Shown: piece by piece, positions 14,920-23,382 of the stretch
Layout: each line of letters starts with the position of its first letter
Numbering within the stretch: the first letter of the stretch is position 1
Origin: JAWXBM01 sp964602895
GTDB lineage: Bacteria; Pseudomonadota; Gammaproteobacteria; Xanthomonadales; SZUA-36
NCBI GenBank assembly: GCA_964602895.1
Contig: CAZRTG010000017.1
Location: 1 to 31,408 of the forward strand
Reading direction: 5' to 3'
Length of the DNA stretch: 31,408 nucleotides
The notes under the pieces: generated by a model
What the model was told of the DNA's origin: nothing
The model's input: the letters and a program-made list of their open reading frames with translations, nothing else
Database searches by the model: none
Program-made: the position numbers and the translations under genes

Positions 14920-15159
14920 ATGCTGATCAAGCTCTTTATCGTGCTGTTTCTGCTCACCATCCTTTATAGCCTGGCATCTTCATTCTATTTCCTGGTCAAG
15001 GATAAGGGACAGGGTGATCGAACAGTGTGGCGCCTGACGTGGCGGGTTGGTCTTTCCCTGGTACTTTTTATGATGTTGTGGGTATTCCAGGCTCTGGGTT
15101 GGATCCATCCCAACAGTGGCCCGGTTCATCCCCCAACAAAATCAGAAGTTGTTGGCTAG
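14920..15159 (+). CDS. Twin transmembrane protein, DUF2909 family
   Basis: A 79-residue protein with two hydrophobic helices (about 3-25 and 42-62) joined by a short basic loop (VKDKGQGDRTVWRLTWR). It ends in a proline-rich tail. Proteins of this family sit in the same place, between coxC and SURF1 and on the opposite strand, in Pseudomonas (PA0109-like). Function is unknown; position suggests a role with cytochrome oxidase. AGAGG is spaced 6 nt from the ATG. It is convergent with coxC. Confidence 0.8.
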   Translation: MLIKLFIVLFLLTILYSLASSFYFLVKDKGQGDRTVWRLTWRVGLSLVLFMMLWVFQALGWIHPNSGPVHPPTKSEVVG

Positions 15160-15195
15160 TTCAAGACTGTAACCGGTGCCCCAGAATGGTCACCA

Positions 15196-15219
15196 GAATT
15201 GCGGCGGTAACCGCAATTC
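15196..15219. terminator. Stem-loop between convergent DUF2909 and coxC
   Basis: GAATTGCGG and CCGCAATTC form a perfect 9-bp stem with loop CGGTAA. It lies between two convergent stop codons. There is no T-run on either side, so termination would be weak or Rho-assisted. Confidence 0.5.
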
Positions 15220-15256
15220 CAGGGTATCGTACTGGCTGTGTTTCATGGGTGCGGGT

Positions 15257-16126
15257 TCAGAGTACATAAACAAAGATAAACAGGCCCAACCACACCACAT
15301 CTACGAAATGCCAGTACCAGGCCACCGCTTCAAATCCAAAGTGGTTATCGCTGCTGAAATGTCCCCGTGCGCATCGAATCGTGATGACCAGTAACATGAT
15401 GGCACCCAGGGTCACGTGCACACCGTGAAACCCGGTTAACATAAAAAATGTAGATCCGTAAATGCCGGAACCGAGAGTAAGTCCCAATTCCTGATAGGCT
15501 TCCATGTACTCTTCAACCTGGAAAAAGACGAACAGAAAACCCAGAGCCACGGTTGCTGCCAACCAGATCACCAGAGGTGTGCGGAGGTTTTTCTTCAACG
15601 CGTGGTGCGCCAGAGTAACGGTTACGCCAGAGGTCAGCAGTATGAGTGTATTCATAAAGGGCACACCGAATGCCGGAATGGTGCCAAAGTCGCCACCCAG
15701 ATTGTCCGGGCCGGCCGTTGGCCAGACATTTTGATAGCCCTGCCACAACATTTCGTTGGTAAATGCCCCGGTACCTTCACCACCCAGCCAGGGCACAGCA
15801 AGTACACGTGCGTAAAACAGTGCACCAAAAAAGCTGGCAAAAAACATTACTTCCGAAAAAATGAACCACAACATACCCATGCGGAAAGAGCCATCCACCT
15901 GGTTGTTATACATTCCGCTTTCGCTCTCGCGAATGACTTCACCAAACCATCCAAACAACATGAAAATCAGAATGGCGATACCGGTAACGAAGGTCCAGGG
16001 AGCCGTGCCGGAACCATTCATCCAGAACGCAGCACTGGCCAATATGGTGACCAAGCCTATTGAGCCGAAAATCGGCCAACGGGCTTTGGCTGGCACGTAA
16101 TAGGAGACTTCTGCTTGTTCAACCAT
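15257..16126 (-). CDS. coxC: Cytochrome c oxidase subunit III
   Basis: A 289-residue, seven-helix inner-membrane subunit. Recognisable segments are RMGMLWFIFSEVMFFASFFGALFY (given here only as landmark pieces: MGMLWFIFSEVMFF and SFFGALFY), LAHHALKK, FVFFQVEEYMEAY, STFFMLTGFHGVHVTLG and the C-terminal FEAVAWYWHFVDVVWLGLF. Subunit III stabilises the catalytic core and its proton uptake. ATG 16126 is preferred over the in-frame TTG at 16132 because its context is closer to homologues. It lies 14 bp downstream of ctaG in the coxB-coxA-ctaG-coxC order. Confidence 0.95.
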   Translation of the reverse strand: MVEQAEVSYYVPAKARWPIFGSIGLVTILASAAFWMNGSGTAPWTFVTGIAILIFMLFGWFGEVIRESESGMYNNQVDGSFRMGMLWFIFSEVMFFASFFGALFYARVLAVPWLGGEGTGAFTNEMLWQGYQNVWPTAGPDNLGGDFGTIPAFGVPFMNTLILLTSGVTVTLAHHALKKNLRTPLVIWLAATVALGFLFVFFQVEEYMEAYQELGLTLGSGIYGSTFFMLTGFHGVHVTLGAIMLLVITIRCARGHFSSDNHFGFEAVAWYWHFVDVVWLGLFIFVYVL

Positions 16127-16140
16127 TGTCAATTCTCATG

Positions 16141-16725
16141 TTAGGGGGCATCGTCTGATGCGAGTGCCAAGGCTGTGCGTTCTGCCTTTTCATTGCGATA
16201 GAACGTGTAAGAAAGTGTTATTTCCTTGATGCTTTCGGGCAAATCAGGCTTAACGAAAAAGTAAACGGGCATTTCCCGGCTTTCATTGGCGGCCAGCAAT
16301 TGCTCGGTAAAACAAAAACACTCGGTTTTGACAAAATACAGGCTGGCTTCCGGGGGGACTACGTTATAGGTTGCCTGGCCTATCATGTCCTGCGGGGTTG
16401 GGTTCATCGCCAGGTATTTGGTTTCCGACAGTTCGCCCAATTTGACAGTGCTGGTCTTTTCCAATGGCTGGAACTTCCATGGCAAATGCGAATTTGTGGT
16501 GGCCAGGAATCGAATTCGTACTTCACGATCGGAAGACTGCATGCCTTCGGTATTTGCAGCAATATTTACACTGCGTCCACCCAGACCGGTAATGTCGCAG
16601 AATGCACCGTACAGAGGCACCATGGCATAACCAAAACCAAACATGGCAACCGCCAGTACGGCCAGACGGCCAACCAGTCGCCGGTTCACGTTTTTGGGCT
16701 GCTTTTGTTCAGACTCTTTGTTCAT
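16141..16725 (-). CDS. ctaG: Cytochrome c oxidase assembly protein CtaG/Cox11
   Basis: A 194-residue copper chaperone that delivers copper to CuB of subunit I. It has a short charged N-terminus, a single membrane anchor (about 19-40) continuing into VPLYGAFCDITGLGG, and a periplasmic beta domain. The copper-binding CFCF motif is at 136-139 (KTECFCFTEQ), and VYFFVKPDLP with YTFYRNE follows. ATG 16725 is chosen; an in-frame GTG at 16749 would add eight residues and cannot be excluded. Placement next to coxC is standard. Confidence 0.95.
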   Translation of the reverse strand: MNKESEQKQPKNVNRRLVGRLAVLAVAMFGFGYAMVPLYGAFCDITGLGGRSVNIAANTEGMQSSDREVRIRFLATTNSHLPWKFQPLEKTSTVKLGELSETKYLAMNPTPQDMIGQATYNVVPPEASLYFVKTECFCFTEQLLAANESREMPVYFFVKPDLPESIKEITLSYTFYRNEKAERTALALASDDAP

Positions 16726-16755
16726 GGCTCCATGGCTTCCTGGTATCACCAGCCA

Positions 16756-16884
16756 TTACCTGGCTAAAACACCGGACAATATAAAGGTGATGAAAATAGC
16801 CACCGCGATGAACGCCAGAATCCAGGCTGTGGCTACAACCCGGGATCTGCGTTGTTGCACGCTGGGCTCTTTTTTCTCAACCAT
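16756..16884 (-). CDS. Small single-span membrane protein of the oxidase cluster (42 aa)
   Basis: ATG 16884 to TAA 16756 encodes MVEKKEPSVQQRRSRV followed by one hydrophobic helix (about 17-40, ending SGVLAR). The basic region before the helix predicts the N-terminus in the cytoplasm. It fills the 175-bp gap between coxA and ctaG on the same strand. Tiny membrane proteins annotated as cytochrome oxidase small assembly proteins occur at this place in beta- and gammaproteobacteria; assignment to them rests on position, size and topology. The ribosome binding site (GGTGAG) is weak. Confidence 0.65.
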   Translation of the reverse strand: MVEKKEPSVQQRRSRVVATAWILAFIAVAIFITFILSGVLAR

Positions 16885-16900
16885 CGTAACTACTCACCCA

Positions 16901-18553
16901 TCAGTGTGCATATTCATCTGCGTGCGCAATCGTCTTGCTGTTGATTACCGGCGGCGTACTGAAAGAGTGGTAGGGCGGTGGGGACGACAAAGTCCATTCC
17001 AGGCCTTTGGCGCCTTCCCATACCCGATCGGTGGCTTTCTGGCGGCTCTTGAAGACGCAGTGAATGATGATGCCTACAAATATCAGCTGTGAAGAACCAA
17101 AGACAAAACCGCCAATGGAAGAAATCATGTTGAAGTCGGCAAATTGAACCGAGTAATCCGGAATTCGCCTTGGCATGCCTGCCAGCCCGAGATAATGCTG
17201 CGGGAAGAAAAGCACATTGACGGAAATGGCGGACAACCAGAAATGAATTTTGCCCCAGCGTTCCGAGTACATGTGCCCGGTCCACTTGGGCAACCAGTAA
17301 TAGGTGCCGGCCATCAGTGCAAATACTGACCCGGGCACCAGGACATAGTGAAAATGTGCCACCACAAAGTAGGTATCGTGATATTGCAGATCCACCGAAG
17401 CAATCGCCAACATCAAGCCTGACAGACCACCGATGGTAAACAACACCACGAAGCCAATGGAAAACAGCATGGGCGTTTCAAAGGTCATGGAACCCTGCCA
17501 CATGGTACTGACCCAGTTAAAGACTTTGACACCGGTGGGTACCGAAATCAGCATGGTGGCGTACATGAAGAACAAGGCACCTGAAAGTGGCATGCCCACC
17601 GTAAACATGTGGTGTGCCCAAACGATAAAGGACAGGAGCGCAATGGATGCAGTCGCATACACCATGGCGGTATATCCAAACAGGGGTTTCCGCGCAAAGG
17701 TAGGAATGACTTCAGACACAATACCGAATGCCGGCAGTACCATGATATAGACCTCCGGATGGCCGAAGAACCAGAATATATGCTGGTACATCACCGGGTC
17801 ACCACCGCCGGCCGCATTAAAGAAACTGGTGCCGAAGAAATGGTCGGTCAGCAACATGGTTACGGCGCCAGCCAACACGGGCATAACTGCAATCAGCAGG
17901 AAGGCCGTTATCAGCCAGGTCCACACGAACATGGGCATACGCAACAAGGTCATACCGGGGGCGCGCATATTCAAAACAGTCGCAATAACGTTGATCGCAC
18001 CCATGATGGAAGAAATTCCCATCATGTGAATACTGAAAATTACAAAGGCAAAACTGTCGCCGCCCTGCAGGCTCAGAGGAGGGTACAGAGTCCAACCACC
18101 TGCGGGACCGCCAGAATCCATGAACAAAGTGCTCAACAGCATTAAAACGGCAAAAGGCAGTATCCAGAAACTCCAGTTGTTCATGCGTGGCAATGCCATG
18201 TCAGGAGCCCCGATCATCATCGGAATCATCCAGTTGGCAAAGCCTACCCAGGCAGGCATCACGGCGCCGAAAATCATGATCAGCGCATGCATGGTGGTCA
18301 TCTGGTTGAAGAAATCCGGCTGGACCAATTGCAGGCCTGGCATGAACAACTCTGCCCGGATGATCATGGCCATGGTTCCACCGGTCAAAAACATGATCAG
18401 CGAGAACACCAGGTAAAGGGTACCGATGTCTTTGTGGTTGGTTGTAAACAACCAACGATTCAGGAAACCGGTCGGTTTATGATCGTGGTGGTCATCGCGG
18501 CTGTAATCGCCGGTGTGTGCGTGGTCAATAGCCTGGGCTTGTGAACTGGTCAT
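16901..18553 (-). CDS. coxA: Cytochrome c oxidase subunit I
   Basis: A 550-residue, twelve-helix catalytic subunit carrying heme a and the heme a3-CuB centre where oxygen is reduced and protons are pumped. Landmarks: TTNHKDIGTLYLVF at the N-terminus, MTTMHALIMIF (heme a ligand), WFFGHPEVYIMVLP with CuB histidine H265, the proton-channel glutamate E267 and the cross-linked tyrosine Y269, VWAHHMFTVG (CuB histidines), and VAHFHYVLVPG (heme a3 and heme a ligands). A histidine-rich cytoplasmic tail (DYSRDDHHDHKP) precedes the first helix. It follows coxB after 14 bp. Confidence 0.97.
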   Translation of the reverse strand: MTSSQAQAIDHAHTGDYSRDDHHDHKPTGFLNRWLFTTNHKDIGTLYLVFSLIMFLTGGTMAMIIRAELFMPGLQLVQPDFFNQMTTMHALIMIFGAVMPAWVGFANWMIPMMIGAPDMALPRMNNWSFWILPFAVLMLLSTLFMDSGGPAGGWTLYPPLSLQGGDSFAFVIFSIHMMGISSIMGAINVIATVLNMRAPGMTLLRMPMFVWTWLITAFLLIAVMPVLAGAVTMLLTDHFFGTSFFNAAGGGDPVMYQHIFWFFGHPEVYIMVLPAFGIVSEVIPTFARKPLFGYTAMVYATASIALLSFIVWAHHMFTVGMPLSGALFFMYATMLISVPTGVKVFNWVSTMWQGSMTFETPMLFSIGFVVLFTIGGLSGLMLAIASVDLQYHDTYFVVAHFHYVLVPGSVFALMAGTYYWLPKWTGHMYSERWGKIHFWLSAISVNVLFFPQHYLGLAGMPRRIPDYSVQFADFNMISSIGGFVFGSSQLIFVGIIIHCVFKSRQKATDRVWEGAKGLEWTLSSPPPYHSFSTPPVINSKTIAHADEYAH

Positions 18554-18567
18554 CTCGATCTTTCCCG

Positions 18568-19746
18568 TTACAGATTAGCTGACAATTGGCCGTTCTTGAT
18601 ACGGGCAATGGTCTGTGGCTGGACTACCGCGTCTTCTTCCTGTCCGAAAGCGTTGCGGGTGTAGGTCAGGGCGGCAGCAATATCTGCGGCAGAGAGTGTA
18701 TTGCTCCAGGCCTGCATGGCTGTTCCTGTGCGGCCATTCATGACCACGTTGATTTGTTCATCAATGGGCCCATTGACTACGTCGCTACCGGTCAGTGCGG
18801 GAAAGGCCGGTGCCAATCCCGAACCATCCGCCTGGTGGCAGGCAGCACATTGTGTGGAATAAACACTTTCACCGTGTTCCATCAATTCGGCCAGACTCCA
18901 GAGGCGTTGCTCATCACTGGTCTGTTCGGCGGTTTGACGCTTTTTGTCAGCCACCCATGCCTGAAAGTCGCTTTTGGACACGGCCTCCAGAACGATGGGC
19001 ATAAAGCCATGGTCTTTGCCGCAAAGCTCGGCACACTGGCCGCGATAGATACCAGGGTCCGAAATTTCAGTCCAGCCCTCATTGATATACCCGGGTACTG
19101 CATCCCGCTTCCAACCCAGTTCCGGCACCCACCAGGAATGGATCACGTCATCGGCGGTAATCAGGAATTTGATTTTGGTGTCAACGGGCAATACCAAACG
19201 GTGGTCTACTTCCAGCAGATAGTTTTCAACTGTTGCCGGATCTGTGCCGGACTTCAACATACGGGCAGCATTCGAGCTGCTGGCCAGAGAGCTGATTATG
19301 GAAATATCGTCTTCCAGGTAATCGTACTTCCAGCGCCATTGGAAACCGGTAATTTTTACGGTAATTTCGGTTTCCGGATAGACTTCCATGTGGATCAGGG
19401 CCTTTGTGGCCGGAATGCACATGCCCACCAGTATCAGGATGGGAATAACGGTCCAGATCGTTTCGGCCTTGGCACTGTGAGTGAATTTGGCGGCTTCGTG
19501 GCCGCGCGATTTGCGATGCAGCACAATGGACAGGAACATGGCGCTGAATACCAGAATTCCGATCACCACACAGATCCACAGGACCATCATATGAAGGTCG
19601 TAATTCATGTGCGATTGGGCAGTCACCCCGCGAGGCATGTTGATTTCGTTACCACCGAGGCCTGGCGCCACCAGTAATAGCCAGAAGGCAGCGCTGACGG
19701 CGGCGAGAACTGCCAGTGCAACTATGATCGTATTCTGCTTTTTCAT
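18568..19746 (-). CDS. coxB: Cytochrome c oxidase subunit II with fused cytochrome c domain
   Basis: A 392-residue subunit that receives electrons and passes them through CuA to subunit I. A hydrophobic N-terminus (MKKQNTIIVALAVLAAV) is followed by a second membrane helix. The CuA domain shows VDHRLVLPVDTKIKFLITADD and the ligand set CAELCGKDHGFM (C238, E240, C242, H246, M249). Beyond it is a class I cytochrome c domain with CAACH (C300, C303, H304), which makes this a caa3-type oxidase. ATG 19746 is chosen because the sequence from there is a proper signal/anchor. A GTG at 19821 would add 25 hydrophilic residues. Confidence 0.95.
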   Translation of the reverse strand: MKKQNTIIVALAVLAAVSAAFWLLLVAPGLGGNEINMPRGVTAQSHMNYDLHMMVLWICVVIGILVFSAMFLSIVLHRKSRGHEAAKFTHSAKAETIWTVIPILILVGMCIPATKALIHMEVYPETEITVKITGFQWRWKYDYLEDDISIISSLASSSNAARMLKSGTDPATVENYLLEVDHRLVLPVDTKIKFLITADDVIHSWWVPELGWKRDAVPGYINEGWTEISDPGIYRGQCAELCGKDHGFMPIVLEAVSKSDFQAWVADKKRQTAEQTSDEQRLWSLAELMEHGESVYSTQCAACHQADGSGLAPAFPALTGSDVVNGPIDEQINVVMNGRTGTAMQAWSNTLSAADIAAALTYTRNAFGQEEDAVVQPQTIARIKNGQLSANL

Positions 19747-20119
19747 CGAAATATCAAGCCTCAGATTCAATCGGTTTGGGTGTTTTATCCGGTGCGTAGC
19801 AGGCTTTTCTGTCTGCGACACACTTGTCTTTCAAGGCACCCCGTACGGTATTTACCACGTGCTGCTCAAACTTGTCTTGCCTGCATGCTATAGCAAGCTC
19901 TATTTGCTGGGAGAAAATAATTTCCAGTCGAACCCCTCAAACCGCCAATTGTATCGTTCATGGCAAGCATGGGGCAAGGCACCTGCCCGGTTTAATTGGT
20001 GCATGACTGCAGTTAAACTGAACCCTGCTGTGTTCTGGCAGGCACAATAATGAAAATCCCGTGTTTTTGTCGACGGTTTCATCAATCAGTCCGGTTTCAG
20101 TTTATTCAGGAGCAATTCC
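19747..20119. promoter_or_regulatory. Divergent coxB/putA intergenic region
   Basis: This 373-bp region must promote the oxidase cluster in one direction and putA in the other. By eye there is a palindromic GCTATAGC near 19.89 kb, an AATAAT at 20046-20051 that could be a -10 for putA with no good -35, and a weak CCTGC...GCAGG repeat. No gene is supported here; open frames in it have no ribosome binding site or recognisable sequence. Confidence 0.4.
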
Positions 20120-23100
20120 GTGACGCATTTGCAGCGATTCGATTTTCTACTGGCCAGCGGTAATGCCACAGATCCTTTTCAGCAAGAGATGGATTTGCAT
20201 TATCACGCCGATGAAGAGCAGGTAGTGCAACGCCTTCTCCAACTGGCCAAACAGGATCCCGAGGCCACTGCCCGCGTCAACAAGCGCGCCGCCATGTTGG
20301 TCAGTCAGGTGCGTTCGCGTCAGTCAGAACAAGGTGTAATGGAAGCCTTCATGATGGAGTATGACCTCTCATCAGAAGAGGGTATCGTGCTGATGTGCCT
20401 GGCAGAAGCCTTGTTGCGCATACCCGATGATGAAACTGCCGAAAAACTGATCGCCGACAAACTGGGTGATGCCGATTGGGAATCACATATAGGGCGCAGT
20501 TCCTCAGTATTGGTCAATGCCTCAACCTGGGGTTTGATGCTTACCGGTAAATTGGTGACACTGTCCGAATCCACCAGTGCCAACTTCCGCTCGGCTTTGG
20601 CGCGTATCGTCAATCGCAGTGGCGAGCCATTGGTTCGTACCGCCATTCGCCAGGCCATGCGTATTTTGGGTTTTCAATACGTCATGGGCCGCACCATCAA
20701 AGAAGCCTTGCAACGTTCACAGAAAAAAGCCAACCGCCAGTACCGGTATTCCTACGATATGTTGGGCGAAGCGGCCATCACCCAATACGATGCGGACCGT
20801 TATCTGCTGGCTTATCGCTCTGCAATTGAGGCCATAGGTGCCAGTCACCAGGCCGAGGATGTGTTTTCAGCACCCAGCATTTCAGTCAAGTTATCTGCTT
20901 TGCATCCACGCTTTGAATTCTCGCAACAACAACGCGTATTGGATGAAATTGTGCCGCGGGTGCTGGAACTGGCCAGCCTGGCCAAAGCCAATCGTATGGC
21001 GCTGACCATAGATACCGAAGAAGCTGATCGTCTGATGTTAACGCTGGCAGTGTTTTCCACGGTGTACCAGGATGAATCGCTGGCCGATTGGGAAGGCTTT
21101 GGGCTGGCCTTACAGTCTTATCAAAAACGTGCCATGGCAGAAATCACCCGTCTCGCCGACCTGGCCAAACGCGTTGGACGGCGCATACCGGTGCGCCTGG
21201 TCAAAGGTGCCTATTGGGATTCGGAAATCAAGCTGGCCCAGGTCGAAGGCTACAGCAGTTATCCGGTGTTTACCCGCAAAGCCAACACCGATGTGTCCTA
21301 CATTGCCTGTGCGCGCCAGATACTGGCGGAACGGACCGCTTTTTATCCACAATTTGCCACCCACAACGCGCATACCGTTGCTGTGATCACCGAGTTGGCA
21401 GGTGATCGCCTGGATTTTGAATTCCAGCGTTTGCACGGCATGGGAACGGATCTTTATGGAGTAGTCATGCAGACAGAGGGTTTTCACCATGCCTGCCGCG
21501 TGTATGCCCCGGTGGGCAGCCATGAAGACCTGTTGCCCTATTTGGTACGTCGTTTGCTGGAGAATGGCTCCAATACCTCGTTCGTAAATCGAATCGTGGA
21601 TGAGTCGATTCAGGCCGAACAGGTGGCTGAAGACCCTGTTGTCAAAGTTGAACATACCCGGCCTGTAGGGCACCCGCGTATTCCCTTGCCAGATCAGCTC
21701 TATGGTGCAGCCCGGCAAAATTCCCGGGGCATGAATCTGGCAAATGAGTCAGAGGTTTTGCAGCTGGCAGCAAGTATGCAGTCATTTGCCGACGCCCATT
21801 GGGACGCGAGTCCAATTCTGGCAGGCACTGTAGATATGGGTCAGCGCCAATCGCAGGCCAATATCAATCCGGCCAACTTCAACGATCAGGTAGGACAGAT
21901 AGTCGATACCACGGCTGACGATGTTGAAAGGGCTATAGGCACGGCCCGGGCCTTCAGCGATGATTGGGATCGCACACCGGCCGGTCTGCGTGCCAGCATG
22001 CTGGAAAAAGCGGCCGGGTTGATGGAAGAGCGCACGCCGGAATTGATGGCGATCTGTAGTCGGGAAGCCGGTAAAACACCCCGTGATTGTGTGGCAGAAG
22101 TACGCGAAGCAGTTGATTTTCTTCGCTATTACGCCATGCAAGCCAGGGCGCAGTTTGGCCAGCCGGTCGAATTGCCCGGGCCGACCGGTGAACGCAATAC
22201 ACTGGCACTGCATGGCAGGGGTGTGTTTGCCTGTATCAGTCCTTGGAATTTTCCACTGGCCATATTCACCGGTCAGGTCAGCGCTGCATTGGCCGCAGGT
22301 AATACCGTATTGGCCAAGCCGGCTGAGCAAACGCCCGCCGTAGCGGCTCTGGTCACCCGCATGCTGCACCAGGCAGGTATTCCGCGAGAAGCCTTGCAGC
22401 TGTTGCCAGGTGATGGTGCCACAGTTGGTGCCGCGCTGACCCGCGACAACCGTATCGACGGAGTGGCTTTTACCGGCTCTACCGAAACAGCACGTATGAT
22501 CAACCGGGCACTGGCTGCCCGGGATGCGCCTATCGCTGCCTTGATCGCTGAGACGGGCGGCCAGAACGCAATGATTGTGGACAGCTCGGCTTTGCCCGAA
22601 CAGGTTGTCAGGGACGTTATCAGCAGTGCCTTTCTGAGTGCCGGCCAAAGGTGTTCAGCAGCCCGTGTATTGTATTTGCAACAGGACATTGCTGATAAGG
22701 TACTGAAGATGCTGGCCGGTGCGATGGATGAGTTGGTGGTGGGTGATCCGCGCAAATTGGTCACCGATGTCGGGCCAGTAATCGACGAAGATGCGCTGGC
22801 CATGCTGCAGTCCCATTCTGAACGCATGGAAAGTGAGGCCAGACTTGTGACTGCTGCACGATTGCCGGAGAATCTCGCCGGGCATTTTTTTGCACCGCGA
22901 GCTTTTGAAATCGACACCCTGGATATCCTGCAAGGCGAGGTATTCGGTCCGATACTGCATATCATTCGTTATCGTGCACGGAATATTGATCGGGTAATCG
23001 AAGAAATCAACCGTGCCAACTATGGTTTGACCCTGGGTATTCACAGTCGGATAGACAGCAGCCAGGATTATATTGCCAGCCGCATCCACGCCGGCAATTG

Positions 23101-23287
23101 TTACATCAATCGCAATATGGTGGGTGCGGTGGTCGGTGTGCAGCCTTTTGGCGGTGAGCGCCTGTCGGGAACCGGCCCTAAGGCCGGTGGTCCACACTAC
23201 CTGCAGAGATTCGCCACCGAGCGCACACTGAGTGTCAATACAGCGGCGGTTGGCGGCAATGCCAGTCTGCTGGGAATGGAAGACTGA
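20120..23287 (+). CDS. putA: Bifunctional proline dehydrogenase / glutamate-semialdehyde dehydrogenase PutA (short form)
   Basis: A 1055-residue enzyme that oxidises proline to glutamate in two steps, with FAD in the first domain and NAD in the second. The proline dehydrogenase barrel (about 170-480) shows SVKLSALHPRFE, TIDTEEADRL, RIPVRLVKGAYWDSEIK and FATHNAHT. The aldehyde dehydrogenase part (about 570-1040) shows ISPWNFPLAIFTGQ, FTGSTETARM, AETGGQNAM with E811, SAGQRCSAARV with catalytic C845, and EVFGPILH. E. coli PutA has about 1320 residues, with an N-terminal ribbon-helix-helix repressor domain. That domain is missing here, as in short PutA enzymes. The start is GTG 20120, eight bases after AGGAG. 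Confidence 0.96.
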   Translation: MTHLQRFDFLLASGNATDPFQQEMDLHYHADEEQVVQRLLQLAKQDPEATARVNKRAAMLVSQVRSRQSEQGVMEAFMMEYDLSSEEGIVLMCLAEALLRIPDDETAEKLIADKLGDADWESHIGRSSSVLVNASTWGLMLTGKLVTLSESTSANFRSALARIVNRSGEPLVRTAIRQAMRILGFQYVMGRTIKEALQRSQKKANRQYRYSYDMLGEAAITQYDADRYLLAYRSAIEAIGASHQAEDVFSAPSISVKLSALHPRFEFSQQQRVLDEIVPRVLELASLAKANRMALTIDTEEADRLMLTLAVFSTVYQDESLADWEGFGLALQSYQKRAMAEITRLADLAKRVGRRIPVRLVKGAYWDSEIKLAQVEGYSSYPVFTRKANTDVSYIACARQILAERTAFYPQFATHNAHTVAVITELAGDRLDFEFQRLHGMGTDLYGVVMQTEGFHHACRVYAPVGSHEDLLPYLVRRLLENGSNTSFVNRIVDESIQAEQVAEDPVVKVEHTRPVGHPRIPLPDQLYGAARQNSRGMNLANESEVLQLAASMQSFADAHWDASPILAGTVDMGQRQSQANINPANFNDQVGQIVDTTADDVERAIGTARAFSDDWDRTPAGLRASMLEKAAGLMEERTPELMAICSREAGKTPRDCVAEVREAVDFLRYYAMQARAQFGQPVELPGPTGERNTLALHGRGVFACISPWNFPLAIFTGQVSAALAAGNTVLAKPAEQTPAVAALVTRMLHQAGIPREALQLLPGDGATVGAALTRDNRIDGVAFTGSTETARMINRALAARDAPIAALIAETGGQNAMIVDSSALPEQVVRDVISSAFLSAGQRCSAARVLYLQQDIADKVLKMLAGAMDELVVGDPRKLVTDVGPVIDEDALAMLQSHSERMESEARLVTAARLPENLAGHFFAPRAFEIDTLDILQGEVFGPILHIIRYRARNIDRVIEEINRANYGLTLGIHSRIDSSQDYIASRIHAGNCYINRNMVGAVVGVQPFGGERLSGTGPKAGGPHYLQRFATERTLSVNTAAVGGNASLLGMED

Positions 23288-23322
23288 TACCCTGTTGACC
23301 TGAACGACCGAACGGGACATCC

Positions 23323-23352
23323 GGAAAAGCTCTGAATAAATCAGAGTTTTCC
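23323..23352. repeat. Palindromic repeat, copy 2 (probable putA terminator)
   Basis: GGAAAA, bulged G, CTCTGA, loop ATAAA, TCAGAG, TTTTCC: the same architecture as copy 1 at 8647-8676, with a 24-bp identical core. It starts 36 bp after the putA stop. Stem followed by TTTTCC is terminator-like on both strands. Confidence 0.75.
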
Positions 23353-23382
23353 TGAACTGATTATCACAACCAGGAAATTGAT

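Noticed and set aside
18568..19821. Longer CoxB starting at GTG 19821
   Set aside because: The extra 25 residues are hydrophilic and precede a normal signal/anchor beginning MKKQ; the inner ATG is a better start.
19607..20050. A 147-codon plus-strand frame across the coxB-putA gap
   Set aside because: Half of it is antisense to coxB, there is no ribosome binding site, and it has no recognisable sequence.
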